DNA from: Candidatus Rokuibacteriota bacterium
Lineage (GTDB): Bacteria > Methylomirabilota > Methylomirabilia > Rokubacteriales > CSP1-6
Direction of reading: 5' to 3'
Assembly: GCA_003220265.1 (NCBI GenBank)
Contig: QHRW01000137.1
Span: 9,921 to 60,372 of the forward strand
DNA length: 50,452 bases
The first letter of the stretch is position 1. Each line of letters begins with the position of its first letter. A program made the position numbers and the translations under genes. The notes below the pieces were generated by a model that did not search any database, was not told where the DNA came from, and saw only the letters and a list, made by a program, of their open reading frames with translations. Below, piece after piece: positions 42,215-50,414 of this stretch.

Positions 42215-43756
42215 CTACTCCTCGAGCGCCCAGAGCGTGGGCGGCACGCCTGTGAAGCCCAGCTCGTGCCAGCGCGCGGCGACCGAGTCGTAGACCGCGC
42301 GGCGCACGCGCGTGCGCCTGGAGAACTCCGTGATGTGGCGATGGTCCATGCACGCGTTGATGAGCGCCTTGGAGCCGTACGCCCGCTTGGCCGGCGGGTT
42401 CTGTGTGGGATCGAGCCACGTCGACCACGTGTTGCGCAGGATGTCGATGTCGTCGACGGGATTGCAGCGCGTGGCCATCGCCCACAGCACCTGGTTGATG
42501 TTCGACGGATCGACGTCGTGATCGACGGCGACGATCCACTTGGCGTAGTACGCGCCGCCCGGCACCTGCGCCGCCAGCGCGAGCGCCTGGGGCGCGTGGC
42601 CGGCGTAGCGCTGCTCGAGCGAGACGACCGTCATGCCCCAGCCGCCGGCCGCGGCCGGATGGCTGTACACGCCCTGGATGCCGGGCACGCCGAGGCGGTC
42701 GAGGTCGTTCCAGATCCGCGCCGAGCGCGCGATCGAGTAGAGCAGGCTCGTCTCGTTGGCCGGGTAATCCGCCATCAGCGCGTGCGTGAGGATCGGATCG
42801 TCCCGGAAGTGGAGGGCCTTCACCTCCACGAGGAAGGCGAGGTCTTCCGGCCGCCCGTAGTAGCCGGTGAACTCGCCGAAGGGCCCTTCCATCTTCATGG
42901 CGTGCGGGCGCACCACGCCCTCCATCACGATCTCGGCGCGCGCCGGGTAGGGCACGCTGCCCGCCTGGCCTTTCACCAGTTCCACCGGGCGGCCGGCGAT
43001 GCCGCCGATGAAGTCGAGCTCGGAGACCGTCTTGGGGAAGGTGAGCGAGGCGGCCACGAACATCGCGGGGTCCACGCCCCACGCGGCCACGACCTCGCAC
43101 GGCTCGTTGCGGCTCCAGTAGCGCTCGATGTGCAGCCGTGCGTCCTTGCCGGGCGAGCAGTAGAGCCCGACGTGGTTCCTGTCCTGGATCATCTGCCGGT
43201 AGCAGCCGACGTTGAGCCAGCCGGCTTCGGGATCGCGCGTGATGATGGCGTCCGCGGTGCCGATGTAGCGGCCGCCGTCGCCCGCCCAGTGCCGCGCGGC
43301 CGGAAAGATGGTGACGTCCACGTCGTCGCCGTAGCGGTGGTTGGCGTTCACCGGGGCCAGGCTGGCGTCGATCGTCACCGGGGCGAGGCTCCGCGTGAAC
43401 TTGGCCTTGCAGCGCCGGATCAGCTCCATCACCGGCAGGCCCGTGGGCTCGCCCACGGTGAGGGCGAAGCGATCGGGGTGCGAGCCGATCAGGTTCCACA
43501 GCGCGCGGAAGCCCTTGGGGCAGCCCTTGATGCTATCGAACATCAGCGCAGGGGCGCCGATCTCCTGGTGCGCCATGTACGTGATGGCGCCCATCTCCTC
43601 GTCGTGGTCCACCGTCTGCGTGACGTGCTTGATCTGGCCGATCTTCTCCGCCCGGGCAATCCAGTCGCGCAGGTCGCGGGGGACGTCAGAGTCGCCGGCG
43701 CCGGCCGGAGCGGACGACGAGACCGTGGGCGAAGGCGGGCTGCTCGTGTCTTCCAT
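42215..43756 (-). CDS. UbiD family decarboxylase
   Basis: A 513-residue protein of the UbiD superfamily that uses prenylated FMN to (de)carboxylate aromatic or alpha,beta-unsaturated acids. Motifs: LNVGCYRQMI (181-190) in the cofactor and metal region, EGPFGEFTGYYG near 290-301 with catalytic Glu residues, and the C-terminal VDHDVDPSNINQVLWAMATR. The N-terminal 25 residues are low-complexity. GGAGG precedes ATG 43756. No UbiX (prenyl-FMN synthase) gene is in the window. Following genes encode a molybdopterin dehydrogenase and a YdcF-like protein. Confidence 0.92.
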   Translation of the reverse strand: MEDTSSPPSPTVSSSAPAGAGDSDVPRDLRDWIARAEKIGQIKHVTQTVDHDEEMGAITYMAHQEIGAPALMFDSIKGCPKGFRALWNLIGSHPDRFALTVGEPTGLPVMELIRRCKAKFTRSLAPVTIDASLAPVNANHRYGDDVDVTIFPAARHWAGDGGRYIGTADAIITRDPEAGWLNVGCYRQMIQDRNHVGLYCSPGKDARLHIERYWSRNEPCEVVAAWGVDPAMFVAASLTFPKTVSELDFIGGIAGRPVELVKGQAGSVPYPARAEIVMEGVVRPHAMKMEGPFGEFTGYYGRPEDLAFLVEVKALHFRDDPILTHALMADYPANETSLLYSIARSARIWNDLDRLGVPGIQGVYSHPAAAGGWGMTVVSLEQRYAGHAPQALALAAQVPGGAYYAKWIVAVDHDVDPSNINQVLWAMATRCNPVDDIDILRNTWSTWLDPTQNPPAKRAYGSKALINACMDHRHITEFSRRTRVRRAVYDSVAARWHELGFTGVPPTLWALEE

Positions 43757-43809
43757 GGGAGCCTCCAGCGTCCGTCAGATTCTAACGGACGCGGGGCTCC
43801 CGTGCTGCG

Positions 43810-43980
43810 TCAGGCGCGGTTGGCCCAGCGCCCCCCGCGCGCGGCGTGGACGATGAACAGGATGATGGCGATCACGAACAGCACCCAGGCGATCTGCCCG
43901 GCGATTGCGGCAACGCCGGTCACGCCGAGCGCACCGGCCACGAGACCCACGAGCAGGAACAGCAGCGCGTAGTGAAGCAT
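43810..43980 (-). CDS. DUF1328-like small membrane protein
   Basis: A 56-residue two-helix membrane protein too short for usual gene-calling cut-offs. It reads MLHYALLFLLVGLVAG for helix 1, a short GVTGVAAIAGQIA linker, and WVLFVIAIILFIVHAARGG for helix 2. The order and the MLxxALxFL opening match DUF1328 (YtjA-type) proteins. GAGGAGAA lies 6 bp before ATG 43980, and the TGA is at 43810. Function in the family is unknown; members are often stress-induced. Confidence 0.8.
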   Translation of the reverse strand: MLHYALLFLLVGLVAGALGVTGVAAIAGQIAWVLFVIAIILFIVHAARGGRWANRA

Positions 43981-44058
43981 CGCATTCTCCTCGCTTGGCC
44001 GTTGCTGCAGAGCGCGTGCCAGCGACTCGGGAAGCGGGTGTCGGGCGTCGCGTCGACG

Positions 44059-44742
44059 TCAATCCAGCGCGACGCCGAGCTGTCGTCGGAGCCCACGGGT
44101 GCCGGCCGGGGTGACGAGCACGGCGCGGGTGCCGGGGCGCCGCACAATCCAGCCGCGCGCCATGAGCTCCCCCCACAGCGCCGCCCCCAGCGCGCCGCCG
44201 AGGTGAGGCTGACGCTCCGTCCAGTCCAGGCAGGCCGTGGCCAGGCGCCGCCGCTCCTGACGCACGACGGCGAGATCGACGCCGAGCTTGTCGAAGACCC
44301 CTTCCGCCCGCGGGGCGAGCTCGACGTCGCCGGGGACGTCCTTCTGCGTCTTGAGCGCGCCGCGCGCGACGAGGGCTTTGAACACGGCCACGCCGAGCCG
44401 TCCGGCCAGGTGGTCGTAGCACGTGCGCGCCTGGGCGACGGGCGCCGACTTGACGGTGCGCGCCGGGGCCGCCCCGATCTGGCTCAGCGATTCGACGAGC
44501 CGGCCCACCGCGGCGTCGTGCAGCTCATAGAGCACGTGGCGCCCCTGTCGGGTGGCTCGAACGAGCCCACGCTGCCGGAGGACGGCGAGGTGGTTGGACA
44601 GCCGGGACTGCTCGACCGCCACCACGGTCATCAGCTCGGAGACCGAGGCCGGGCCGCCCATGAGGTGATGCAGGACGGTCAGCCGCAACGGGTCGGCGAG
44701 GGCCTGGGCGACCGCCAGGAGTCGTGGGTTAGAATCCATCAT
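44059..44742 (-). CDS. ArsR-type winged-helix transcriptional regulator with extra C-terminal domain
   Basis: A 227-residue protein. Residues 1-90 are an ArsR-like winged helix: ALADPLRLTVLHHLMGG, VAVEQSRLSNHLAVLRQRG as recognition helix and GRHVLYELHD as the wing. Residues 105-227 form a second domain containing ARTCYDHLAGRLGVAVF, which suggests a conserved Cys109-His112 sensor or metal site. No canonical ArsR Cys pair (CVC) is present. It is divergent from ridA across an AT-rich operator. It probably represses itself and the ridA unit in response to a metal, redox or ligand signal. Confidence 0.88.
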   Translation of the reverse strand: MMDSNPRLLAVAQALADPLRLTVLHHLMGGPASVSELMTVVAVEQSRLSNHLAVLRQRGLVRATRQGRHVLYELHDAAVGRLVESLSQIGAAPARTVKSAPVAQARTCYDHLAGRLGVAVFKALVARGALKTQKDVPGDVELAPRAEGVFDKLGVDLAVVRQERRRLATACLDWTERQPHLGGALGAALWGELMARGWIVRRPGTRAVLVTPAGTRGLRRQLGVALD

Positions 44743-44749
44743 GACTCAA

Positions 44750-44788
44750 TGATATATGCTTGCATAGATCAACCTATCATGATATATG
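44750..44788. promoter_or_regulatory. AT-rich operator between the ArsR-type regulator and ridA
   Basis: Direct repeats TGATATATG at 44750-44758 and 44780-44788 are 30 bp apart, about three helical turns. The first forms a near-palindrome with CATAGATCA, and TATCATGATA beside the second is a perfect palindrome. The leftward -10 (TATATC, 8 bp before ATG 44742) and a rightward TTGCAT-N17-TATATG promoter overlap the repeats. The stretch is strikingly AT-rich for this genome. Confidence 0.6.
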
Positions 44789-44823
44789 ACTGGTGACCCC
44801 AGCCGCCTGCCAGGAGGTGCGCG

Positions 44824-45219
44824 ATGGACCGTACCGGCATCAGAGTGGAGCCATTCTCGACGTACCTGGAGCGCCGCCGCAAGGGGCCGATCAATCCCGT
44901 GGTCGCCGCCGGTGGCTTCGTCTTCGTCTCGGGGCTGCCGCCGTTCGATCCGGACACCGGAGAGATCAAGCGGCAGCCCTTCGAGCGGCAGGCGGACATC
45001 GTGCTGGCCCAGATGCAACGTTGCCTGGAGGCCGCCGGCTCGTCCCTGGCCCAGGTCGTCAAGTGCAACGTCTATTGCACGGATCCCTCCCACTTCGGGC
45101 CATTCAACGAGGTCTATGGGCGATACTTCACGGCTGACCAGCCCGCCCGCATCTTCGTTTGCGTTCCGACCTGGTGGGGCCCGTTCGACATCGAGGTGGA
45201 CTGCATCGCCGTGACATGA
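44824..45219 (+). CDS. RidA family protein (enamine/imine deaminase)
   Basis: A 131-residue trimeric RidA/YjgF protein. Arg109 in QPARIFVCVP and Glu124 in FDIEVDCIA match the catalytic Arg and Glu of active deaminases; FVFVSGLPP and VVKCNVYCTDPSHFGPFNEV are family motifs. It hydrolyses reactive enamines and imines made by PLP enzymes, protecting other PLP enzymes. AGGAGGTG precedes ATG 44824. It is divergent from an ArsR-type regulator, whose operator covers its promoter. Confidence 0.9.
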   Translation: MDRTGIRVEPFSTYLERRRKGPINPVVAAGGFVFVSGLPPFDPDTGEIKRQPFERQADIVLAQMQRCLEAAGSSLAQVVKCNVYCTDPSHFGPFNEVYGRYFTADQPARIFVCVPTWWGPFDIEVDCIAVT

Positions 45220-45240
45220 CGCGCGCGTGCCCGTTACCAT
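45211..45240 (+). promoter_or_regulatory. Promoter of the HAD gene, start-codon proximal
   Basis: GTGACA (45211-45216, 5/6 of TTGACA), 18-bp spacer, TACCAT (45235-45240), then six bases and GTG 45247. No Shine-Dalgarno lies between, so the transcript should be leaderless. Confidence 0.45.
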
Positions 45241-45246
45241 GCGCGC

Positions 45247-45954
45247 GTGAGCCGTGACCGCTTTCTGGTCTGGGACTTCGACGGCACGCTGGCGGTTCGC
45301 CCCGGCAACTGGACGGCCGTCGTGTGTGAGCTCGTCGCCGGCGCGCGCCCCGACCTGGGGATGACCGCCGAGCGACTCCGGCCCCATCTCCAGAGCGGGT
45401 TCCCGTGGCACACCCCCGAGGTCGTTCGCGCGCCGTGCTCGGCCGAGGAGTGGTGGCGCGGGCTCCTCCCGGTCCTCGCCCGCGCAGTCCAGCGCGCCTC
45501 GGGCGTCGGCGACGTCGAGGCCCGCCGGCTCGTCGCCGGGGCTCGCGCCGCCTACCTTGACGCGAAACGCTGGCAGGTATTCGACGACGTCCGCCCCACC
45601 CTCGAGCAGCTTCGCGATCGGGGCTGGACGCACATCGTGCTGTCCAATCACGTCCCCGAGCTGGCCGCGCTCATCGACGCCCTCGGCCTGGGCGACTTGA
45701 TCACCGCCGTGCACTGCTCGGGATGCACCGGCGTGGAGAAACCGCATCCGCGAGCGTTCGAGGCGGTGTTCGCCGCCCATCCCGCCGCGCGCGCCGGCTG
45801 GATGATCGGCGACAGCATGCAGGCCGACGTGCTCGGCGCCCACGCCGTCGGCATGCGCGCGATTCTCGTGCGCTCGACGCATCCTGACGCGCCAGCGCAC
45901 TGCCCCACGCTCACACAGGTCATCGACGTCGTGGGCGGCCCGTCGGTCGAATGA
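45247..45954 (+). CDS. HAD family hydrolase
   Basis: A 235-residue phosphatase-like HAD protein. Motif I WDFDGTLA with nucleophile Asp10 and Asp12; motif II VLSNH; motif III Lys in GVEKPHP; motif IV GDSMQAD with Asp189 and Asp194. A helical cap lies between motifs I and II. The likely reaction is dephosphorylation of a small metabolite; the substrate is unknown. It starts at GTG 45247 without a ribosome-binding site and overlaps the next gene (ATGA). Confidence 0.9.
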   Translation: MSRDRFLVWDFDGTLAVRPGNWTAVVCELVAGARPDLGMTAERLRPHLQSGFPWHTPEVVRAPCSAEEWWRGLLPVLARAVQRASGVGDVEARRLVAGARAAYLDAKRWQVFDDVRPTLEQLRDRGWTHIVLSNHVPELAALIDALGLGDLITAVHCSGCTGVEKPHPRAFEAVFAAHPAARAGWMIGDSMQADVLGAHAVGMRAILVRSTHPDAPAHCPTLTQVIDVVGGPSVE

Positions 45955-46568
45955 TCTGGAGGTGGCTGCCGCTCGTCGGCGTCGTGGCGTTCCTGGGAAT
46001 TCTGTGCTGGCGGTCGTGGTGGCAACGACGCCGGTACGGAACCCGACGCGTGCTGCTCTTCCAATCTCCGCGGTGGCAGGACAACCTGCGCGACGCGCTG
46101 GGCGTGGTGCTCGTCGTCCTGCTGCTCGCTCAGGCCATCATGGCCGCGCGAGGGTTGACATCCGAGGGCTCCGGGCATCTCTTCGATCACCCGGTCGATG
46201 GCGTCCGGCACGTGGGCGGGACGGCGTTGCTGTTCGGCGGCCTGGCGCTGCTCGTGGTGGCCCTGCTGGACCTCGGGGTCTCGTGGCGGATCGGGATCGA
46301 GGAAGGCAGCCGTTCGGGTCTGGTCACGAGCGGGCTCTATCGCGTCTGCCGTAATCCGATCTTCGCCGCCATTCTCCTCATGCTGGCGGGCTACGCGCTG
46401 CTGCTGCCGACACGCCTGTCGCTGGTCCTGCTCGTCGGCGCCTTCATCGGGATCCGGCAACAGGTGCTGGCGGAGGAGGCCTACCTCCTGCGCACCCACG
46501 GCGATGCCTATCGCGCCTACGCTCGCCGTGTCGGCCGCTTCCTGCCCGGCGTCGGCAAGCTGCGATGA
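45951..46568 (+). CDS. Isoprenylcysteine carboxyl methyltransferase-like membrane protein
   Basis: A 205-residue protein with about five hydrophobic segments and the C-terminal methyltransferase signature LVTSGLYRVCRNPIFAAILL followed by EEAYLLRTHGDAYRAYARRV, as in ICMT/phospholipid methyltransferases. It transfers methyl from SAM at the membrane; the acceptor is unknown. It overlaps both the HAD gene and the next gene by ATGA, indicating strict translational coupling. Confidence 0.85.
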   Translation: MIWRWLPLVGVVAFLGILCWRSWWQRRRYGTRRVLLFQSPRWQDNLRDALGVVLVVLLLAQAIMAARGLTSEGSGHLFDHPVDGVRHVGGTALLFGGLALLVVALLDLGVSWRIGIEEGSRSGLVTSGLYRVCRNPIFAAILLMLAGYALLLPTRLSLVLLVGAFIGIRQQVLAEEAYLLRTHGDAYRAYARRVGRFLPGVGKLR

Positions 46569-47329
46569 CCGAGCTGGCCGAGGACCCCGGCGGCCATAAC
46601 CTCCGCGCGCGCTACAAGTGGCGGATCGTGGGCGGCCTGGTGGCCGCGATGCTGCTCAACACCTGGCTCGTCGTGCGCTTCAACGGCACACTCGCGCGCC
46701 TGCTCGGGATCGACCCCGACGTCCCCCTCCGCGACAGCCACATCAGTCCCCTGGCGTTTGCCTGCTTCGTCTTGCTCGTGTTCGTCTGGGCCGTCGTGCC
46801 AGTCGTCGTCTACCACGCGGCCCTGGTTCTCGTGCTCCGGGCCAGGGGCATCCTTCCACCGGATGCGGGCTGGGCCACCGTGTTGCAGTGGCGCCGATTT
46901 CCTTCCCACTGGCTGATGACCGAAGCCGAGCGTCAGTCGAAAGGGTTGTGGAGCGCCTGCGGCTTTCAACGCCTCCGGCCCGGTCGTCAGCTGACTCTGC
47001 TCGTAGGGTTCGTCCTGGCGATCCTCGGCATGCTCTCGGTGTGGCTGGTCGTCGATGCGGCATTCATGAAGCCTGTGACGTTCGATCCCCGTCGACCCCT
47101 CTGGAGTCAGTGGAACGAGCTGATCGTGGTTGGCGTATGGCTGGTCGTCATCACCGCCTCGATGCTCTTGGCGATGTGGAGCGCGGTGGTGATCATGGCG
47201 GGCGTATCACTCGCGCGCGGTCAGCTCACGGCAGCCGAGGCGCTGGCCCTTATCCGCCGCGGGCGATCTCCGAAGGCGTGGACACGCCCGGAGTACCGCG
47301 CGGGCGACCGGACGCTCGGCGACGACTGA
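46565..47329 (+). CDS. Membrane protein of unknown function
   Basis: A 254-residue protein with about five membrane helices: GGLVAAMLLNTWLVV, FACFVLLVFVWAVVPVVVYH, LTLLVGFVLAILGMLSVWLV and a long C-terminal LIVVGVWLVVITASMLLAMW. The terminal tail GRSPKAWTRPEYRAGDRTLG is charged and cytoplasmic in all likelihood. It is the third gene of the coupled HAD-ICMT unit. I do not recognise the family. Confidence 0.65.
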   Translation: MTELAEDPGGHNLRARYKWRIVGGLVAAMLLNTWLVVRFNGTLARLLGIDPDVPLRDSHISPLAFACFVLLVFVWAVVPVVVYHAALVLVLRARGILPPDAGWATVLQWRRFPSHWLMTEAERQSKGLWSACGFQRLRPGRQLTLLVGFVLAILGMLSVWLVVDAAFMKPVTFDPRRPLWSQWNELIVVGVWLVVITASMLLAMWSAVVIMAGVSLARGQLTAAEALALIRRGRSPKAWTRPEYRAGDRTLGDD

Positions 47330-47344
47330 CGCCCAGCGAATGCC

Positions 47345-48217
47345 TCAGGAGCGTGGCCGTTCGGCCTTCGGCCCGAAGGGCTCCGGCCGGAATGCTCCGT
47401 CGCGCGCTTCGAGGAACGCTTTCAGCCCGCCCGCCTTCATCGCCTCCAGCAGGTCGCCGCGCTCGGCATTGTACGAGGCGTGAGCCATGGCCGAGAGCGG
47501 GACGTTCATCAGCATGCCGGCGCCGAGGCCCATGGCCAGCAGGCCGTAGCAGGTCACGGCCTTGTTCAGTCGCACGGAGGCTTCGGGCACACGGGCGATG
47601 CGCTCGGCGAGGGCGCCGGCCTTGGGCAAGAGCTGCTCGAGCGGCACGACCTCGTTGACGAGGCCCAGGCGCAGCGCTTCGGCGGCGTCGAGGTGGTCGC
47701 CGGTGAGGGCGTAGCGGTGGGCGGCCTTCCAGCCGGCGAGGGCGGCGAAGAGGATCGTGGTGTTGGACGTGTGGCGGACTTCGGGCTGCGCGAAGACGGC
47801 GTTGTCGGCGGCGATGGTGATGTCGGCGGCCAGCGAGTACCAGAAGCCGCCGCCCATCACCCAGCCGTGCACGGCGGCGATGATGGGCTTGGACAGATGC
47901 CACAGGTGCAGGAGCCGTTGGGTGGACGCGGCGTCGCGGGTCCACCAGTCCTTGATGAAGTCGGCGTGTTCGACGCCGGCGCCGTCGAGCGGCGCGCGGC
48001 CGTCGGGGCGGCGCGCGATGTCGTAGCCGGCGGAGAAGCCGCGGCCGGCGCCCGTGAGGATGATGGCGCGCACGTGGGCGTCGGCCTCCGCCTCGTCCAG
48101 CGCGCGGTGCAGCTCGGCGGTCATCTGCTGGCTGATCGCGTTGAGGGCGTCGGGCCGGTTGAGCGTGATCGTCGCGACCGGGCCCTTCACCTCGTAGATG
48201 ATCGTGTCGTACGCCAT
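47345..48217 (-). CDS. Enoyl-CoA hydratase/isomerase (crotonase) family protein
   Basis: A 290-residue crotonase-fold protein. The oxyanion loops are present at TGAGRGFSAGYDIARR (55-70) and GWVMGGGFWYSLAADI (118-133). At the position of the first catalytic Glu in the usual GGGxEL motif there is Trp126; the second, in AQPEVRH (Glu146), is kept. That pattern fits isomerase, hydrolase or unusual crotonase activity better than plain hydration. It lies 13 bp after the acyl-CoA synthetase gene, so both are co-transcribed. ATG 48217 follows GAGGAGAACCC. Confidence 0.9.
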   Translation of the reverse strand: MAYDTIIYEVKGPVATITLNRPDALNAISQQMTAELHRALDEAEADAHVRAIILTGAGRGFSAGYDIARRPDGRAPLDGAGVEHADFIKDWWTRDAASTQRLLHLWHLSKPIIAAVHGWVMGGGFWYSLAADITIAADNAVFAQPEVRHTSNTTILFAALAGWKAAHRYALTGDHLDAAEALRLGLVNEVVPLEQLLPKAGALAERIARVPEASVRLNKAVTCYGLLAMGLGAGMLMNVPLSAMAHASYNAERGDLLEAMKAGGLKAFLEARDGAFRPEPFGPKAERPRS

Positions 48218-48230
48218 CCGGGTTCTCCTC

Positions 48231-50414
48231 TCAGGCGAGCTCTACCAGCCAGTCCACGGCGACCGCGCCGCGGCCTTCCGCCAGGACGACGAGTGGGTTG
48301 ATGTCGAGGGCCCGCAGCGACGCGCCATGCGTCTCGGTCAGGCGCGCGACGCGGACGAGCGTGTCGGCCAGGGCCTCGAGATCGGCGGGCGGGCGGCCCC
48401 GCACGCCGCGGAGGAGCGCGGCGCCGCGCAGCTCGTCGAGCATCGCCAGCGCTTCGGCGTGGTCGAGCGGCGGCACGCGCACGGCCACGTCGCGGAGCAG
48501 CTCGACGAAGACGCCGCCGAAGCCGCAGACGATCGCGGGGCCGAAATCGGGATCGCTCTTCACGCCGACGAGCATCTCCGTGCCCCCGGTCAGCATCCGC
48601 TGCACGAGCACGCCGTGGATGCGGGCGCTCGGCGCGCGCCGGCGCACCTCGTCCAGCATCGCGTGCGCGCCCTCGCGGACGGCGCGGGCGTCGGCGCAGC
48701 CGAGCCGCACGCCGCCGACGTCCGTCTTGTGGGCGATGTCCGGCGAGTCGATCTTGAGCGCCACCGGGTAGCCGAGCGCGTCGGCCACCTGCACGGCGTC
48801 AGCGGCATCCTTGGCGGGCTGGGTCTCGAGCAGCGGGATGCCGAACTCGCGCAGTAACCGCATGGCGTCGGGACCGGAGAGCACGCCGCGGATCCCCGGG
48901 GCCACCGCAGCGCGCGCGGCCGGCGGCACCATGATCGGTCGCTCGAGGCCGCGCCGGTACGTGCGAAGGTTGCGCAGCGCCAGCAGCGTGCTCTCGGAGC
49001 CTTCCAGGTACGGTACGCCGACCTCGGCCAACGGTCGGACGACGTCCTGGTCGAGGTCGCCGCCGGCGAACGAGCTGAAGCACAGCACGAGCCGGTCGGT
49101 GCCGCGCTGCATCGCCGCGCGCAGCGGCTCCACGTACGCGCGCGCGGGCGCCCAGCCGCCCGGCGCCGGTACGTGGGCGCGCTGGTTGAAAGCGACGACG
49201 TCGATGGCATCGTCGTGGAGCAGCGTGTCGAGGATGCGCGGGAAGAGCGTGGCGTTCTCGTACATCGCGCCGGTGCCATCGAGCGGGTTGCGCGGGGTGG
49301 CGAAGTCCGGCATGAAGGCCCGCAGCGCCTCGACGGTGGATGGCGCCAGCGGCGGCAGCACGAAGCCCACGCGGTCGGCCACGTCCGAGAGGTTGCCGCA
49401 CTCGCCGCCGAGGCCGCTGAGCACGACCACGCGCAAGTCGGGACGGCGGGCGTCGGCGGCCATCGAGAACAGGGCAAGCGTGTCGATCATCTCGTTGAGG
49501 CCCGTGACTTGCACGATCCCGCTCTGCCTGAGCACGGCTTCCACGATCTCGGGCGTGCCGGCCAGCGACCCGGTGTGCGCGAGCATGGCCTGGCGGGCGT
49601 TCTCCGAGCGGCCCACCTTGAGCACGACCAGCGGCTTGCGCCGGGCTCGCGCGCGGGCCGCCACCTCGCGAAGCTTGTCGGGCCGGCGAAAGCCCTCGAC
49701 GAAGACGCCGATCACCGCCGTGTCGTCGTCCTCGACCAGGAAGTCGACGTAGTCCTCGATACCCACGCCGGCCTGGTTGCCGCAGGACACGATGTAGCTC
49801 AACCCCACCGCGCGCTGGCGCATCAGGTGCTCGGCGATGGCGTGGCTGAACCCGCCGCTCTGCGACACGATGGCCACCTTGCCGGCGCGCAGCTCGGCGA
49901 GATCCGCGCTGAACGTCGCCACGCGCAGGCCGAGGTTGAACACGCCGTAGCAGTTCGGCCCGCAGACGAGGAGCCCGCGCTCGGCGGCCAGTCGCTCGAG
50001 CACGGCCTGGCGCTCGCGCCCGGCCGGCCCGGCCTCGGCGAAGCCGCTCGACAGCACGACGGCCGCTCGCACGCCACCGTCGACGGCGGCGGTGAGCACA
50101 CCGGGCACCTGCTCGGCGGGAATGGCCACCACCACGCAGTCGGCGGGCTCCGGCGTCGAGGCCAGATCGGGATAGCACGGCAGGCCCAGCACGTCGTCGT
50201 ACTTCGGATTGACGGGGAAGATGCGGCCGCCGTAGCCGTACGTCTGCAGATTCTTGACCACGCGCGTCGCCCGCGTGAGCCGCCGCGAGGCGCCGATGAC
50301 CGCGATGCTGCGCGGCTTCATCAGCGGCGTGAGGTCGAGGCGGTCGCTCACTGGACTACCCTCGCTCGTGAAGTCGAGGAGAGCCTCGGTCGCTCGCCGC
50401 TCGACGGCCAGCAT
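48231..50414 (-). CDS. ADP-forming acyl-CoA synthetase (acetate-CoA ligase type)
   Basis: A 727-residue fused alpha-beta enzyme. Residues about 33-155 are a CoA-binding Rossmann domain (LMKPRSIAVIGASRR). Residues 165-500 are the two succinyl-CoA-ligase-like domains; His280 in AHTGSLAG is the likely phospho-His. Residues about 505-727 are an ATP-grasp domain with DALGYPVALKIDSPDIAHKT. It makes acyl-CoA from acid, CoA and ATP or runs in reverse for ATP. ATG 50414 follows GAGGGAGCAG; a GTG at about 50351 is a shorter alternative. Substrate acid unknown. Confidence 0.93.
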   Translation of the reverse strand: MLAVERRATEALLDFTSEGSPVSDRLDLTPLMKPRSIAVIGASRRLTRATRVVKNLQTYGYGGRIFPVNPKYDDVLGLPCYPDLASTPEPADCVVVAIPAEQVPGVLTAAVDGGVRAAVVLSSGFAEAGPAGRERQAVLERLAAERGLLVCGPNCYGVFNLGLRVATFSADLAELRAGKVAIVSQSGGFSHAIAEHLMRQRAVGLSYIVSCGNQAGVGIEDYVDFLVEDDDTAVIGVFVEGFRRPDKLREVAARARARRKPLVVLKVGRSENARQAMLAHTGSLAGTPEIVEAVLRQSGIVQVTGLNEMIDTLALFSMAADARRPDLRVVVLSGLGGECGNLSDVADRVGFVLPPLAPSTVEALRAFMPDFATPRNPLDGTGAMYENATLFPRILDTLLHDDAIDVVAFNQRAHVPAPGGWAPARAYVEPLRAAMQRGTDRLVLCFSSFAGGDLDQDVVRPLAEVGVPYLEGSESTLLALRNLRTYRRGLERPIMVPPAARAAVAPGIRGVLSGPDAMRLLREFGIPLLETQPAKDAADAVQVADALGYPVALKIDSPDIAHKTDVGGVRLGCADARAVREGAHAMLDEVRRRAPSARIHGVLVQRMLTGGTEMLVGVKSDPDFGPAIVCGFGGVFVELLRDVAVRVPPLDHAEALAMLDELRGAALLRGVRGRPPADLEALADTLVRVARLTETHGASLRALDINPLVVLAEGRGAVAVDWLVELA

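Noticed and set aside
40061..43972. 1303-codon open frame on the plus strand
   Set aside because: It is fully antisense to the molybdopterin dehydrogenase and UbiD-like genes, has no domain-like sequence and is rich in Arg/Gly/His as expected for a shadow frame in high-GC DNA.
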